Positions 41,231 to 49,860 of a stretch of 64,000 bases of DNA are shown piece by piece; positions within the stretch are counted from its first letter, which is position 1; the number at the start of each line of letters is the position of its first letter. The position numbers and the translations under genes were made by a program. Below the pieces are notes generated by a model. It did not search any database and had not been told where the DNA came from. It saw only the letters and a program-made list of their open reading frames with translations. Source of the DNA: Paenibacillus thiaminolyticus (GTDB taxonomy: Bacteria > Bacillota > Bacilli > Paenibacillales > Paenibacillaceae); contig NZ_CP041405.1 of assembly GCF_007066085.1 (NCBI RefSeq), positions 6,231,501-6,295,500 on the forward strand. The letters run 5' to 3'.

Positions 41231-42679
41231 ATGTCGAAACAGAAACAGTTCGTTACGGAAATTACGCCCCAGCAGGAGGATTTTTCCCGTTGGTATATTG
41301 ACGTTATCAAAAAAGCGGAGCTGATGGACTACTCGCCGGTGCGGGGGTGCATCGTCTTCCGTCCGGACGGTTATGAGATATGGGAGCATATCAAGGACGA
41401 GCTGGATCGCCGCTTCAAGGAGACGGGACACCGCAACGCGTACTTCCCGCTCTTCATTCCCGAGAGCTTTTTCCAGAAGGAAAAGGAGCATGTTGAAGGG
41501 TTCAACCCGGAGCTGCCATGGGTAACGGAAGCAGGCGGGGAGCAACTGGAAGAGAAGCTCGCGATCCGTCCGACGTCCGAGACGATGATCGGGCATATGT
41601 ATGCGAAATGGATTCAATCCTATCGGGATCTGCCGGTGCTCATTAACCAATGGGCCAACGTCGTTCGGTGGGAGAAAAGAACGCTCCCGTTTTTGCGTAC
41701 GAGCGAATTTCTGTGGCAGGAGGGCCATACTGCGCATGAGACCGAGGCGGAAGCACGGGAAGAGACGATGCGCATGCTTACGATCTACCGCGAATTCGTC
41801 GAAGATTACTTGGCGATCCCGGTAATCGAAGGCCAGAAGACGCCATCCGAGAAATTCGCCGGCGCGGTGGACACGTTCTCCATCGAAGCGATGATGAAGG
41901 ACGGGCGCGCTGTTCAGGCCGGAACATCCCACTATTTGGGGACGAACTTCTCCGTCGCGTTCGATATTCAATTCCTGGGGCGGGAGAACGAGCTTGAATA
42001 TGCACATACGACATCATGGGGCGTAAGCACCCGGCTTATCGGGTCGCTCATTATGGTGCATGGGGACGATCGGGGACTCGTCCTTCCGCCGAAGGTTGCT
42101 CCGACCCAAGTTATCATGATCCCAATCGGTCCGGCGAAGCTGCGCGATCAAGTCGTCGGCCGCGCCGACGAGCTGTTCGCAGAGCTGAAGCAGGCCGGCA
42201 TCCGCGTCCGGATGGACGACCGGAGCGACATCAGCCCGGGCTGGAAGTTCAATGAGTATGAGATGCGCGGAGTTCCGGTCCGGCTTGAGATCGGACCGCG
42301 GGATATGGAGAACGGCGTGTGCGTGCTCGTGTCGCGCGTATCCGGCGAGAAGCGGATCGTGGAGCAGAGCAAGCTGGCTGAAGAAGTGAAGCGGATGCTG
42401 AACGACGTCCATCAGGAGATGTACGAGCGTGCGCGCCAGTTCCGCGACGACCATTTCTATGCGGTCGACACGATCGACGAGATGAAGGCGCTGATGGAAG
42501 AGAAGCGCGGCTTCACGCTCGCCGGCTGGTGCGGCTCGGAAGCATGCGAGAAGCATGTCAAGGACGAGACGGGCGCCACAAGCCGCAATATCCCGTTCGC
42601 GGCGCAGGAGAGCAAGAAGACCTGCCTCGTATGCGGAGAAGAGGCGAAGCACACCGTCGTCTTCGCCCGCGCGTATTAA
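41231..42679 (+). CDS. proS: Prolyl-tRNA synthetase, short archaeal/eukaryote-type
   Basis: This class II synthetase charges tRNA-Pro. Its 482 residues, the opening TEITPQQEDFSRWYIDVIKK, the motif 2 region NQWANVVRWEKRTLPFLRTSEFLWQEGHTA and the C-terminal CGSEACEKH...CLVCGEEAKHTVVFARAY (a Cys-containing extension ending in Tyr) identify the archaeal/eukaryote-like ProRS. The usual bacterial ProRS is about 565 residues with an editing insertion. That insertion is absent here, so Ala-tRNA-Pro correction would need a separate protein. The position between rseP and polC is where B. subtilis has its bacterial-type proS. Confidence 0.95.
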   Translation: MSKQKQFVTEITPQQEDFSRWYIDVIKKAELMDYSPVRGCIVFRPDGYEIWEHIKDELDRRFKETGHRNAYFPLFIPESFFQKEKEHVEGFNPELPWVTEAGGEQLEEKLAIRPTSETMIGHMYAKWIQSYRDLPVLINQWANVVRWEKRTLPFLRTSEFLWQEGHTAHETEAEAREETMRMLTIYREFVEDYLAIPVIEGQKTPSEKFAGAVDTFSIEAMMKDGRAVQAGTSHYLGTNFSVAFDIQFLGRENELEYAHTTSWGVSTRLIGSLIMVHGDDRGLVLPPKVAPTQVIMIPIGPAKLRDQVVGRADELFAELKQAGIRVRMDDRSDISPGWKFNEYEMRGVPVRLEIGPRDMENGVCVLVSRVSGEKRIVEQSKLAEEVKRMLNDVHQEMYERARQFRDDHFYAVDTIDEMKALMEEKRGFTLAGWCGSEACEKHVKDETGATSRNIPFAAQESKKTCLVCGEEAKHTVVFARAY

Positions 42680-42690
42680 GCAGCGATAGA

Positions 42691-42756
42691 CCCGTTCGCC
42701 GCGGCCCTCGTCTTCCGACAGGGACCTGGAGGAACGGCCGTGCCCGGCCGAACGGG
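42691..42756 (+). other. Stable stem-loop after proS
   Basis: CCCGTTCG (42691-42698) and CGAACGGG (42749-42756) are perfect inverted repeats, with further GC pairing inside. No T tract follows. It may be a 3' end stabiliser or part of a longer leader for polC. Confidence 0.4.
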
Positions 42757-42774
42757 CTGCGGGATGCATGACAA

Positions 42775-42846
42775 GGAAGCTTCCTCCGCGGGAACATCCA
42801 ACGGAACACCGGACGATGGCTCGAGTGCAGGAAGCTTTTCTTTTTC
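42775..42846 (+). terminator. Possible terminator before polC
   Basis: AAGCTTCCT (42777-42785) pairs with AGGAAGCTT (42829-42837), followed by TTTCTTTTTC. The loop of about 43 nt is long, so efficiency is uncertain. The left arm is also a self-palindrome (GGAAGCTTCC). Confidence 0.4.
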
Positions 42847-42847
42847 G

Positions 42848-42909
42848 AGAGGTAGTTCAAAAAGTCCGCTTTTGATCACGAAGTAACACAGGCAGTTCAA
42901 GATTACGAA
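42848..42909 (+). repeat. GTTCAA intergenic repeat, copy D
   Basis: It begins GAGGTAGTTCAAAAAGTCCG (a full match to the family core), continues CTTTTGATCACGAAG, and ends near CAGTTCAAGATTACGAAC. Here the right-hand GTTCAA is direct rather than inverted, so the palindrome is broken. It lies 39 bp before polC. Confidence 0.65.
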
Positions 42910-42947
42910 CCGATACAACCGGTTGTCATGGGGGTGGAATAATCGGC

Positions 42948-45900
42948 ATGTCGGATAACAGAATGCGATTTGAGTTGTTAATGAAGCAGGCTGGCGTTCC
43001 TGCGGAGCTGGCGGAAGGAAGCTATCATGACGCCAGAATCGAGCGGGTCGAATGCAGCCGTTCCAATCGGGAGTGGACGATCCATATCGGCAAGGCGTCG
43101 GTAGCGCCGGCGGAGGCCTATCGTTCCTTTTGTCTCCGCGTGCAGGAGAAGCTGTCCCATATCGCCAAGATCCGAATTATTTTTCATTATGATGAAAATG
43201 TAAGCAATGCGGAGGTCGTTGAGGCCTATTGGGGTCTGTTCGTCGAATGGGTCAAGCGGGAAGTCGCATCCGTCAACGGTTGGCTGCATCGCGCCAAGGT
43301 CGATGTGGAAGGCGATCTGGTCAAGCTGACGCTGGCTGAAGCGACGACCTTGGAGCTTGCCAAGAAGAAGCAGATCGACAGTTATGCGGTTCAATTCTTC
43401 CAGACGTATTTCTCCCGCTCTCTGCGCTTCACGATGCAGAAAGGCAGCTTCGATACGGATGCGTATGAGGCCTTCCAGGCCAAGCTTGTTGAGGAAGAGC
43501 GGCAGGTCGTCCAGCAGATGATGGTGGAAGCCGAGCGCGAGGCGGCCGAAGCGGCCGCTCCCGGGGAAGCGCCGGCACGTCTCCATGTCGGCTATGATAT
43601 CAAGGACGATGCGACGCCGATTATGGATATTCAGGATGAGGAGAAGCGGATCACGATTCAGGGAGCTGTCTTCGGACTGGAAATGAAGGAGCTGCGGAAC
43701 GGCAGCACGCTGTTCACCTTCAATGTGACGGACTTCACCGATTCGCTCATGATGAAGATGTTCGCGAAGACGAAAGAGGATCTTGCCATGCTTAGCCTCA
43801 TCGCCAACGGCAAGTGGGTGAAGGCGCGCGGACGCGTGGAGTACGATCGCTTCATGATGGTGCCCGAGCTTGTCATGATTCCGTCGGACTTGAACGAAGT
43901 GACGCCGCCTGCGGAGCGGCAGGATCCGGCAGCGGAGAAGCGGGTCGAATTCCATCTCCATTCCACGATGAGCACGATGGATGCGGTGGCGCCGATTGAC
44001 GCCTACATTAAGCAGGCAGCCAAATGGGGTCATAAAGCGATTGCGGTCACGGATCACGCCAATGTGCAATGCTACCCGGAAGCGGCCAAGGCGGCCAAGA
44101 AGCATGGATTGAAAATGATCTACGGCCTGGAAGCGAACGTCATCAACGACGATCTGGAAGTGGTCATGAACGCCGAGCCCCGCAACTTGAAGGAAGCGAC
44201 CTATGTCGTGTTCGATATCGAGACGACGGGTCTGTCGGTTACGAATACGAAGATGACGGAGATCGCCGGCGTCAAAATGCAGGACGGCCAGGAGATCGAA
44301 CGCTATGCCACCTTCGTCAACCCGCATGAGCCGATCCCGTACCATATTCAGCAGCTGACGAATATTACGGATGAGATGGTGAAGGATGCTCCCGATATCG
44401 ATCAGGTGCTGCGCGAGTTCACGGAATTCGTCGGCGATGCGATATTGGTCGCGCATAACGCGAGATTCGATATGGGCTATGTGCAGTACAATCTGAAGAA
44501 GCTGGGGATGCCCGAGATGACCAATCCGGTCATCGATACGCTGGAACTGGCCCGGCTGATCCATCCGACGCTGAAGAACCACCGCCTGAATACGCTGGCG
44601 GACAAATATAAGGTGTCGCTGGAGAACCATCACCGCGCCATTGACGACACGATTGCGCTCTTCGGGATTTTGAACGGGTTGCTGAAGGACGCTCAGGCCA
44701 TCTACGGCATTGAGATGCTCGACCGCTTGAATGATTATGTCGGCCAGAATCTGAAGAACGCACGGCCGTTCCACTGCAATATTTACGCGTTGAACGGCGT
44801 CGGCAAGAAAAATTTGTATAAGCTCGTATCGATGTCGCATACCGAATATTTCAATCGCGTCGCCTGTATTCCGAAGAGCAAACTTGTGGAGATGCGGGAA
44901 GGGCTGCTGCTGATGTCGGGCTGCGAGAAGGGCGAGTTTTTCGAGACGGTGCTCAACAAGTCGATTGAAGAGGCGGAGCAGGTGGCCGAGTTCTATGACG
45001 TGCTGGAGATTCAACCGCTGACCATGTATATGCATCTGGTCGACAAAGGACTTGTCGGCTCGAAGCAGCAGATCGAGGAGGCGCTCCGCAAAGTTGTCCA
45101 GATTGGGGAAAAGCTGAATAAGCCAGTAGTCGCCACAGGCAACGCGCACTATCTCAATCCAAGAGACAAGCTGTTCCGCGACATTACGATTCACGGTATA
45201 ACAGGCTTCAGCCCGCTCAAAGATATGCGCAAGCCGGATGCCCATTTCCGCACGACGACGGAAATGCTGCAGGAATTCGAGTTCCTCGGCAAAGAGACGG
45301 CCTACGATGTCGTCGTGCGCAATACGAATCAGCTCGCGGATCGGTTCGAGGATCTGGTCCTGTTCCCGGATAAGCTGTTCACCCCGATTATCGAAGGGGC
45401 AGACGAAGAGATTCGGACGACCTGCTACCGGACGGCGGAGGAAGTCTACGGCACGCCGCTGCCGGATATCGTTGTTAAGCGGCTGGAAAAGGAACTGGAG
45501 CCGATTATCAAGTACGGCTTCTCCGCCAACTACTTGATCTCCGAGCGGCTCGTCAAAAAATCAAATGAAGACGGCTATCTCGTCGGTTCGCGGGGCTCCG
45601 TCGGCTCTTCGGTCGTCGCGACCTTCCTCGGCATCTCCGAGGTTAACCCGCTGCCGCCGCATTATATATGCAAAAATTTCGAATGCAAGCACAGTGAATG
45701 GATTACGGACGGAAGCGTGCCGAGCGGCTTCGACCTTCCGGACAAGCAATGCCCGCTATGCGGGCAGATGCTGAAGGGCGAGGGCCAGGACATCCCGTTC
45801 GAGACGTTCCTCGGCTTCAAGGGGGACAAAGTTCCCGATATCGACTTGAACTTCTCCGGGGAATATCAGCCGAATGCCCATAACTTCACGAAGATCATGT

Positions 45901-47258
45901 TCGGTGAGAAGAGCGTATTCCGCGCGGGGACGATTGGAACGGTAGCGGAGAAGACGGCGTTCGGCTTCGCCAAAAAATATGAGGAATCGCACGGGAAGTC
46001 ATGGCGGGGCGCCGAGCTGAACCGGCTGGCGTCCGGCTGCACCGGGGTGAAGCGGAGCACCGGACAGCATCCGGGCGGCATTGTCGTCGTCCCGGATTAC
46101 ATGGAAGTGGAGGATATTACTCCGGTCCAATTTCCGGCGGACGATACGTCGGCCGAATGGAAGACGACGCATTTCGACTATCACGCCTTCGACGCGAATC
46201 TGCTCAAGCTTGATATTCTCGGCCACGATGATCCGACGATGATGCGGATGCTCCAGGACCTGACCGGCGTCGATCCGACGACGATTCCGATGAACGACCC
46301 GAAGGTGATGAGCTTGTTCAATTCGACGGACGCGTTGGGCGTCCCGCCGGAGCAGATACGCACGCCAGTCGCCACCTACGGGATTCCGGAGATGGGAACG
46401 CGTTTCGTCCGGCAGATGCTCGTAGAAGCACAGCCTTCCTCGTTCGCGGATTTGCTGCAAATCTCGGGCTTGTCCCACGGGACAGGCGTATGGCTCGGCA
46501 ATGCGCAGGAGCTGATCAAGAACGGGGTCTGCACGATCAAGACGGTCATCGGCTGCCGGGACGAGATTATGTTGTTCTTAATCTACAAGGCGGGAATGGA
46601 TGCCGGCCTCGCCTTCAAAATAACCGAGAGCGTGCGGAAGGGGAAAGGGCTGACTCCGGAATGGATCGAAGAGATGAAGCGGTGCAACGTGCCGCAATGG
46701 TATATTGATTCCTGTCTCAAGATCCAGTACATGTTCCCGAAAGCCCACGCTGCAGCGTACGTTATCTCGGCGGTGCGGACCGCGTACTTCAAGCTCTACC
46801 ACCCGATTGAATTCTATGCGACGTACTTCACGGTGCGTGCGGAAGATTTCGATATCGAGCTGTGCTGCCAGGGTTATGACGCGATCAACCGCAAGATCAG
46901 CGAGATCGAAGCGAAGGGATTCCAGGCGACGACGAAGGAGAAGAGTATGGTATCGATTTTGGAGATGGCGCTCGAAATGACCGCCCGCGGCTTCACGTTC
47001 AAGCCGATCGATCTGTACCGGTCCGATGCAACCCGCTTCCAGGTGGACGAAGGCGCGCTCATCCCGCCGTTCTCCGCCGTGCAGGGCATCGGGGAGAATG
47101 CGGCGCGCAATATCGCGGCTTCCCGCGAGGCGGGAGAATACCTGTCCGTGGAGGACTTCCAGAACCGCTCGAAGGCGACGAAAACGATCGTGGAGCTGCT
47201 GAGCCAGATGGGCTGCTTCCGCGGACTGCCGGAGAGCAATCAGCTGTCGTTGTTCTGA
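42948..47258 (+). CDS. polC: DNA polymerase III alpha subunit, PolC type
   Basis: PolC is the main replicative polymerase of low-GC Gram-positives, with built-in 3'-5' proofreading. The 1436-residue protein has an N-terminal domain, an OB fold (about 225-320), a PHP domain (FHLHSTMSTMDAV near 334) split by the exonuclease (VVFDIETTGLS near 420), a zinc-finger region (CKNFECKH...CPLCGQ, about 907-945), and the polymerase core with PDIDLNFSGEYQPNAH near 963. The C terminus ends NQLSLF, like a clamp-binding motif. ATG 42948 follows GGGGGTGG. Confidence 0.98.
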   Translation: MSDNRMRFELLMKQAGVPAELAEGSYHDARIERVECSRSNREWTIHIGKASVAPAEAYRSFCLRVQEKLSHIAKIRIIFHYDENVSNAEVVEAYWGLFVEWVKREVASVNGWLHRAKVDVEGDLVKLTLAEATTLELAKKKQIDSYAVQFFQTYFSRSLRFTMQKGSFDTDAYEAFQAKLVEEERQVVQQMMVEAEREAAEAAAPGEAPARLHVGYDIKDDATPIMDIQDEEKRITIQGAVFGLEMKELRNGSTLFTFNVTDFTDSLMMKMFAKTKEDLAMLSLIANGKWVKARGRVEYDRFMMVPELVMIPSDLNEVTPPAERQDPAAEKRVEFHLHSTMSTMDAVAPIDAYIKQAAKWGHKAIAVTDHANVQCYPEAAKAAKKHGLKMIYGLEANVINDDLEVVMNAEPRNLKEATYVVFDIETTGLSVTNTKMTEIAGVKMQDGQEIERYATFVNPHEPIPYHIQQLTNITDEMVKDAPDIDQVLREFTEFVGDAILVAHNARFDMGYVQYNLKKLGMPEMTNPVIDTLELARLIHPTLKNHRLNTLADKYKVSLENHHRAIDDTIALFGILNGLLKDAQAIYGIEMLDRLNDYVGQNLKNARPFHCNIYALNGVGKKNLYKLVSMSHTEYFNRVACIPKSKLVEMREGLLLMSGCEKGEFFETVLNKSIEEAEQVAEFYDVLEIQPLTMYMHLVDKGLVGSKQQIEEALRKVVQIGEKLNKPVVATGNAHYLNPRDKLFRDITIHGITGFSPLKDMRKPDAHFRTTTEMLQEFEFLGKETAYDVVVRNTNQLADRFEDLVLFPDKLFTPIIEGADEEIRTTCYRTAEEVYGTPLPDIVVKRLEKELEPIIKYGFSANYLISERLVKKSNEDGYLVGSRGSVGSSVVATFLGISEVNPLPPHYICKNFECKHSEWITDGSVPSGFDLPDKQCPLCGQMLKGEGQDIPFETFLGFKGDKVPDIDLNFSGEYQPNAHNFTKIMFGEKSVFRAGTIGTVAEKTAFGFAKKYEESHGKSWRGAELNRLASGCTGVKRSTGQHPGGIVVVPDYMEVEDITPVQFPADDTSAEWKTTHFDYHAFDANLLKLDILGHDDPTMMRMLQDLTGVDPTTIPMNDPKVMSLFNSTDALGVPPEQIRTPVATYGIPEMGTRFVRQMLVEAQPSSFADLLQISGLSHGTGVWLGNAQELIKNGVCTIKTVIGCRDEIMLFLIYKAGMDAGLAFKITESVRKGKGLTPEWIEEMKRCNVPQWYIDSCLKIQYMFPKAHAAAYVISAVRTAYFKLYHPIEFYATYFTVRAEDFDIELCCQGYDAINRKISEIEAKGFQATTKEKSMVSILEMALEMTARGFTFKPIDLYRSDATRFQVDEGALIPPFSAVQGIGENAARNIAASREAGEYLSVEDFQNRSKATKTIVELLSQMGCFRGLPESNQLSLF

Positions 47259-47315
47259 CCATTCGCTTACAGAACAGACGGGCTCATTCAAGGAAGGCAG
47301 AGGATGGGATTGCCC

Positions 47316-47345
47316 TTGCCATTCCGTATAGGGCTATGATATAAT
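47316..47345 (+). promoter_or_regulatory. Strong sigma-A promoter of the rimP-nusA-infB operon
   Basis: TTGCCA (47316-47321), an 18-bp spacer and a perfect TATAAT (47340-47345) preceded by the extended -10 TG (47337-47338). It is the best promoter match in the window. Confidence 0.8.
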
Positions 47346-47379
47346 TTTTTTGGTAATCATGTGGATAAATCCGTTGCGC

Positions 47380-47403
47380 AAAGAGTGGGGAAACCCACTC
47401 TTT
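47380..47403 (+). promoter_or_regulatory. rimP leader hairpin with GAAA tetraloop
   Basis: AAAGAGTGGG (47380-47389) and CCCACTCTTT (47394-47403) form a perfect 10-bp stem capped by GAAA, located about 30 nt after the promoter -10 and 65 nt before the rimP start. No T tract follows, so it is not a plain terminator. It is probably a conserved leader element or one half of an attenuator. Confidence 0.6.
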
Positions 47404-47468
47404 CATATTTGCGTGCGGATTCTGAAATATACAGCAACTATTTCCAACTGTGCAGGAGGTCCTTGAAT

Positions 47469-47930
47469 TTGAGTTCACCGAACATTAAATCGGTAGTTGA
47501 AAGCATGATCACGCCGTATTTGGAGGAGAACGGTTTCGAACTGGTCGACATTGAGTATGTCAAAGAAGGCAGCAGCTGGTTTCTGCGCATCTTTGTCGAC
47601 AAAGAGGGCGGCATCGATATTGAGGACTGCGGGCGTATCAGCGAGTACGCAAGCCAGAAGCTGGATGAGACTGATCCTATTGAGGATGCTTATTTCTTGG
47701 AGGTATCGTCTCCGGGGGCGGAACGCCCGTTGAAAAAGCCGCAGGATGTGGCCAAGTCGGTTGGCAAGCATGTATTTGTCACTACATACGAGCCGATTGG
47801 CGGATTGAAGGAGTTCGAGGGAGAACTGGTGTCGTTCGATGGCGAGACGATGGTTGTCCAGGTTGGCGGCAAAGAGCGGGCCATCCCGTATAACAAAGTA
47901 GCCAGCGCGCGACTTGCGATTGTCTTTTAA
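47469..47930 (+). CDS. rimP: RimP, 30S maturation factor
   Basis: RimP is needed for late assembly of the small ribosomal subunit. The 153-residue protein shows [35 protein letters not shown] and [14 protein letters not shown], then the SH3-like C domain. TTG 47469 is preferred because AGGAGG (47454-47459) is 9 nt upstream; TTG 47463 is an in-frame alternative. It heads the nusA operon as in most bacteria. Confidence 0.94.
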   Translation: MSSPNIKSVVESMITPYLEENGFELVDIEYVKEGSSWFLRIFVDKEGGIDIEDCGRISEYASQKLDETDPIEDAYFLEVSSPGAERPLKKPQDVAKSVGKHVFVTTYEPIGGLKEFEGELVSFDGETMVVQVGGKERAIPYNKVASARLAIVF

Positions 47931-47942
47931 CAGTCAGTACCC

Positions 47943-48002
47943 GTTCAAAGCGTCCGGTATTCAGCACCGGCAAGACTGCTTGAACTTGCATCCTTTTTGA
48001 AC
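47943..48002 (+). repeat. GTTCAA intergenic repeat, copy E
   Basis: GTTCAAAGCGTCCGG (from 47943) and TTGAAC (47980-47985) are inverted, and a second TTTTTGAAC follows at 47994-48002. The inner CACCGGCAAGACTGCTTGAAC resembles copy C. It lies between rimP and nusA. Confidence 0.65.
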
Positions 48003-48050
48003 TGAACAGGAATCAGGCCGTGACCGGTCGAAAGGGGGAGCTAACCAATC

Positions 48051-49151
48051 ATGAGTATGGATTTTATTGAAGCGTTGACCGAAATTGAACGAGAAAAAGG
48101 AATTAGCAAGGATGTATTGATTGAAGCGATTGAAGCGGCTCTTATTTCCAGCTACAAGCGCAACTTCAACACCGCGCAAAATGTGCGCGTCGACGTGAAC
48201 CGGGCGACGGGCGTAATCAAAGTATTTGCCCGCAAGACGGTCGTGGACGAGGTTCTCGACCCTCGTCTCGAAATCTCGCTCCACGCTGCCCGCGAGATGA
48301 ACCCGAATTACCAGCTGGATGACATTTGCGAGATCGAAGTGACGCCGCGCGATTTCGGCCGGATTGCGGCCCAGACGGCGAAGCAGGTCGTCACGCAGCG
48401 CATCCGGGAGGCGGAGCGCGGCCTTATCTATAACGCATTCATCGACAAGGCGGAAGATATCGTGACCGGTATCGTGCAGCGTCAAGATATGCGCAATGTC
48501 TTCGTCGACCTGGGCAAGGTGGAAGCGGTTCTGCCGCTGAATGAACTGATGCCGAACGAGAAGTTCAAGCACGGGGATCGGGTGAAGGCATATATTACGA
48601 AGGTGGAAAATACGACAAAAGGGCCGCAAATCGTCCTGTCCCGGACACATCCGGGGCTGCTGAAGCGCCTGTTCGAGCTGGAAGTGCCTGAAATCTTCGA
48701 CGGGGTCGTCGAAATCAAGTCGGTCGCGCGCGAAGCGGGGCAGCGCTCCAAAATCGCGGTCCACTCCCGGAACGAAGAGGTAGATCCGGTTGGGTCCTGC
48801 GTCGGACCGAAAGGAATGCGGGTGCAGACGATTGTGAACGAGCTGCGCGGCGAGAAAATCGATATCGTCCGCTGGTCGGATGATGTGAAGGAATATGTCG
48901 CCAATGCACTCAGCCCTTCCAAAGTCGTCGATGTCACCGTGTACGAATCCGAGAAGATGGCACGGGTTATCGTGCCGGATTATCAGTTGTCGCTCGCTAT
49001 CGGCATCAAAGGCCAGAATGCGCGCCTCGCCGCCAAGCTGACCGGATGGAAAATTGATATCAAGAGCGAGTCTCAGGCTGAGCAGGAGCCTGTCCAGGAC
49101 GAGGGCGGCATAGCGGAAGACACAGACAGCTTCGACAGCTTCGAAGAATAA
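48051..49151 (+). CDS. nusA: NusA, transcription termination/antitermination factor
   Basis: NusA binds RNA polymerase and controls pausing and termination. The 366-residue protein has the N-terminal polymerase-binding domain (1-125), an S1 domain (GIVQRQDMRNVFVDLGKVEA onward), and two KH domains (DPVGSCVGPKGMRVQTIVNE; LAIGIKGQNARLAAKLTGWK), then an acidic tail. The acidic repeats of proteobacterial NusA are absent, as in other Firmicutes. GGGGGAG precedes ATG 48051. Confidence 0.97.
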   Translation: MSMDFIEALTEIEREKGISKDVLIEAIEAALISSYKRNFNTAQNVRVDVNRATGVIKVFARKTVVDEVLDPRLEISLHAAREMNPNYQLDDICEIEVTPRDFGRIAAQTAKQVVTQRIREAERGLIYNAFIDKAEDIVTGIVQRQDMRNVFVDLGKVEAVLPLNELMPNEKFKHGDRVKAYITKVENTTKGPQIVLSRTHPGLLKRLFELEVPEIFDGVVEIKSVAREAGQRSKIAVHSRNEEVDPVGSCVGPKGMRVQTIVNELRGEKIDIVRWSDDVKEYVANALSPSKVVDVTVYESEKMARVIVPDYQLSLAIGIKGQNARLAAKLTGWKIDIKSESQAEQEPVQDEGGIAEDTDSFDSFEE

Positions 49152-49232
49152 CACCGAAGGCGCGACCATCGCCATATGTTACGGTCGCAGCCTCCACCGG
49201 AAGCTCGATCGGATCGTAAGGGGGAATGAGTC

Positions 49233-49544
49233 ATGAGAACAAGGAAGGTTCCGCTGCGCAAATGCGTCGCCTGTCAAGAAATGATGCCGAAAAAAGAATT
49301 GATCCGCGTCGTCCGGACGCCGGAAGAAGAAGTCCTCATCGATCTGACCGGCAAAAAATCGGGCCGTGGCGCTTACTTGTGCGGGAAGCTGTCCTGCTTC
49401 AAGCTGGCGCATAAATCACGGGCTTTGGACAGAGCGTTGAAGCATCAGGTGCAGCCTGAAATCTATGAGCAGCTTGCGCAAGATTTCATCAAGGTGGAAG
49501 ATGAATTCAATGCGATGAAGGAAAAGGTGGACGATGATGAGTAA
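49233..49544 (+). CDS. rnpM: YlxR (RnpM), DUF448 RNA-binding protein
   Basis: YlxR-family proteins are small nucleic-acid-binding proteins; the B. subtilis member binds RNase P and has been renamed RnpM. The 103-residue product has the family core RKCVACQEMMPKKELIRVVR and SGRGAYLCGKLSCFKLA. GGGGGAA lies upstream. It overlaps ylxQ by 11 bp in the conserved nusA-ylxR-ylxQ-infB order. Confidence 0.93.
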   Translation: MRTRKVPLRKCVACQEMMPKKELIRVVRTPEEEVLIDLTGKKSGRGAYLCGKLSCFKLAHKSRALDRALKHQVQPEIYEQLAQDFIKVEDEFNAMKEKVDDDE

Positions 49545-49860
49545 GCTGATGTCTCAGCTCGGCCTTGCTCAACGGGCGGGCAAGCTGGTGACGGGCGACG
49601 AGATTGTCCTCAAGGCGATTCGCGGCAGCCAGGCTCAGCTCGTCATCGTAGCGGGGGATGCATCCGAGAACACGAAGAAGAAGTTTCGGGATAAGTGCAA
49701 ATCGTACAGTATTCCGTTGGCCATCGGATTTGACAGAGACAGACTGGGAGGCAGCATCGGCAAGCCGGAGCGGGTCGTGCTGGCTGTATTGGACGGCGGA
49801 TTTGCGACCATGATGCGGAACGGACTGAAAACTATGTCGGAGGTGGAGTATATTGAGTAA
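49534..49860 (+). CDS. ylxQ: YlxQ, L7Ae-family RNA-binding protein
   Basis: YlxQ is a kink-turn RNA-binding protein of the L7Ae/L30e family (108 residues). The core is [20 protein letters not shown], then [16 protein letters not shown] and [17 protein letters not shown]. Two tandem ATGs (49534, 49537) lie behind AAGGTGG. Its stop overlaps the TTG start of infB by 8 bp. Confidence 0.92.
   Translation: MMSKLMSQLGLAQRAGKLVTGDEIVLKAIRGSQAQLVIVAGDASENTKKKFRDKCKSYSIPLAIGFDRDRLGGSIGKPERVVLAVLDGGFATMMRNGLKTMSEVEYIE

Noticed and set aside
42680..42947. T-box leader associated with proS/polC
   Set aside because: The structured region is downstream of proS and no T-box sequence (AGGGTGGNACCGCG) is present.
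42978..45245. 755-residue minus-strand ORF opposite polC
   Set aside because: Antisense of the PolC coding frame in GC-rich DNA; it has no recognisable domain and no Shine-Dalgarno sequence.
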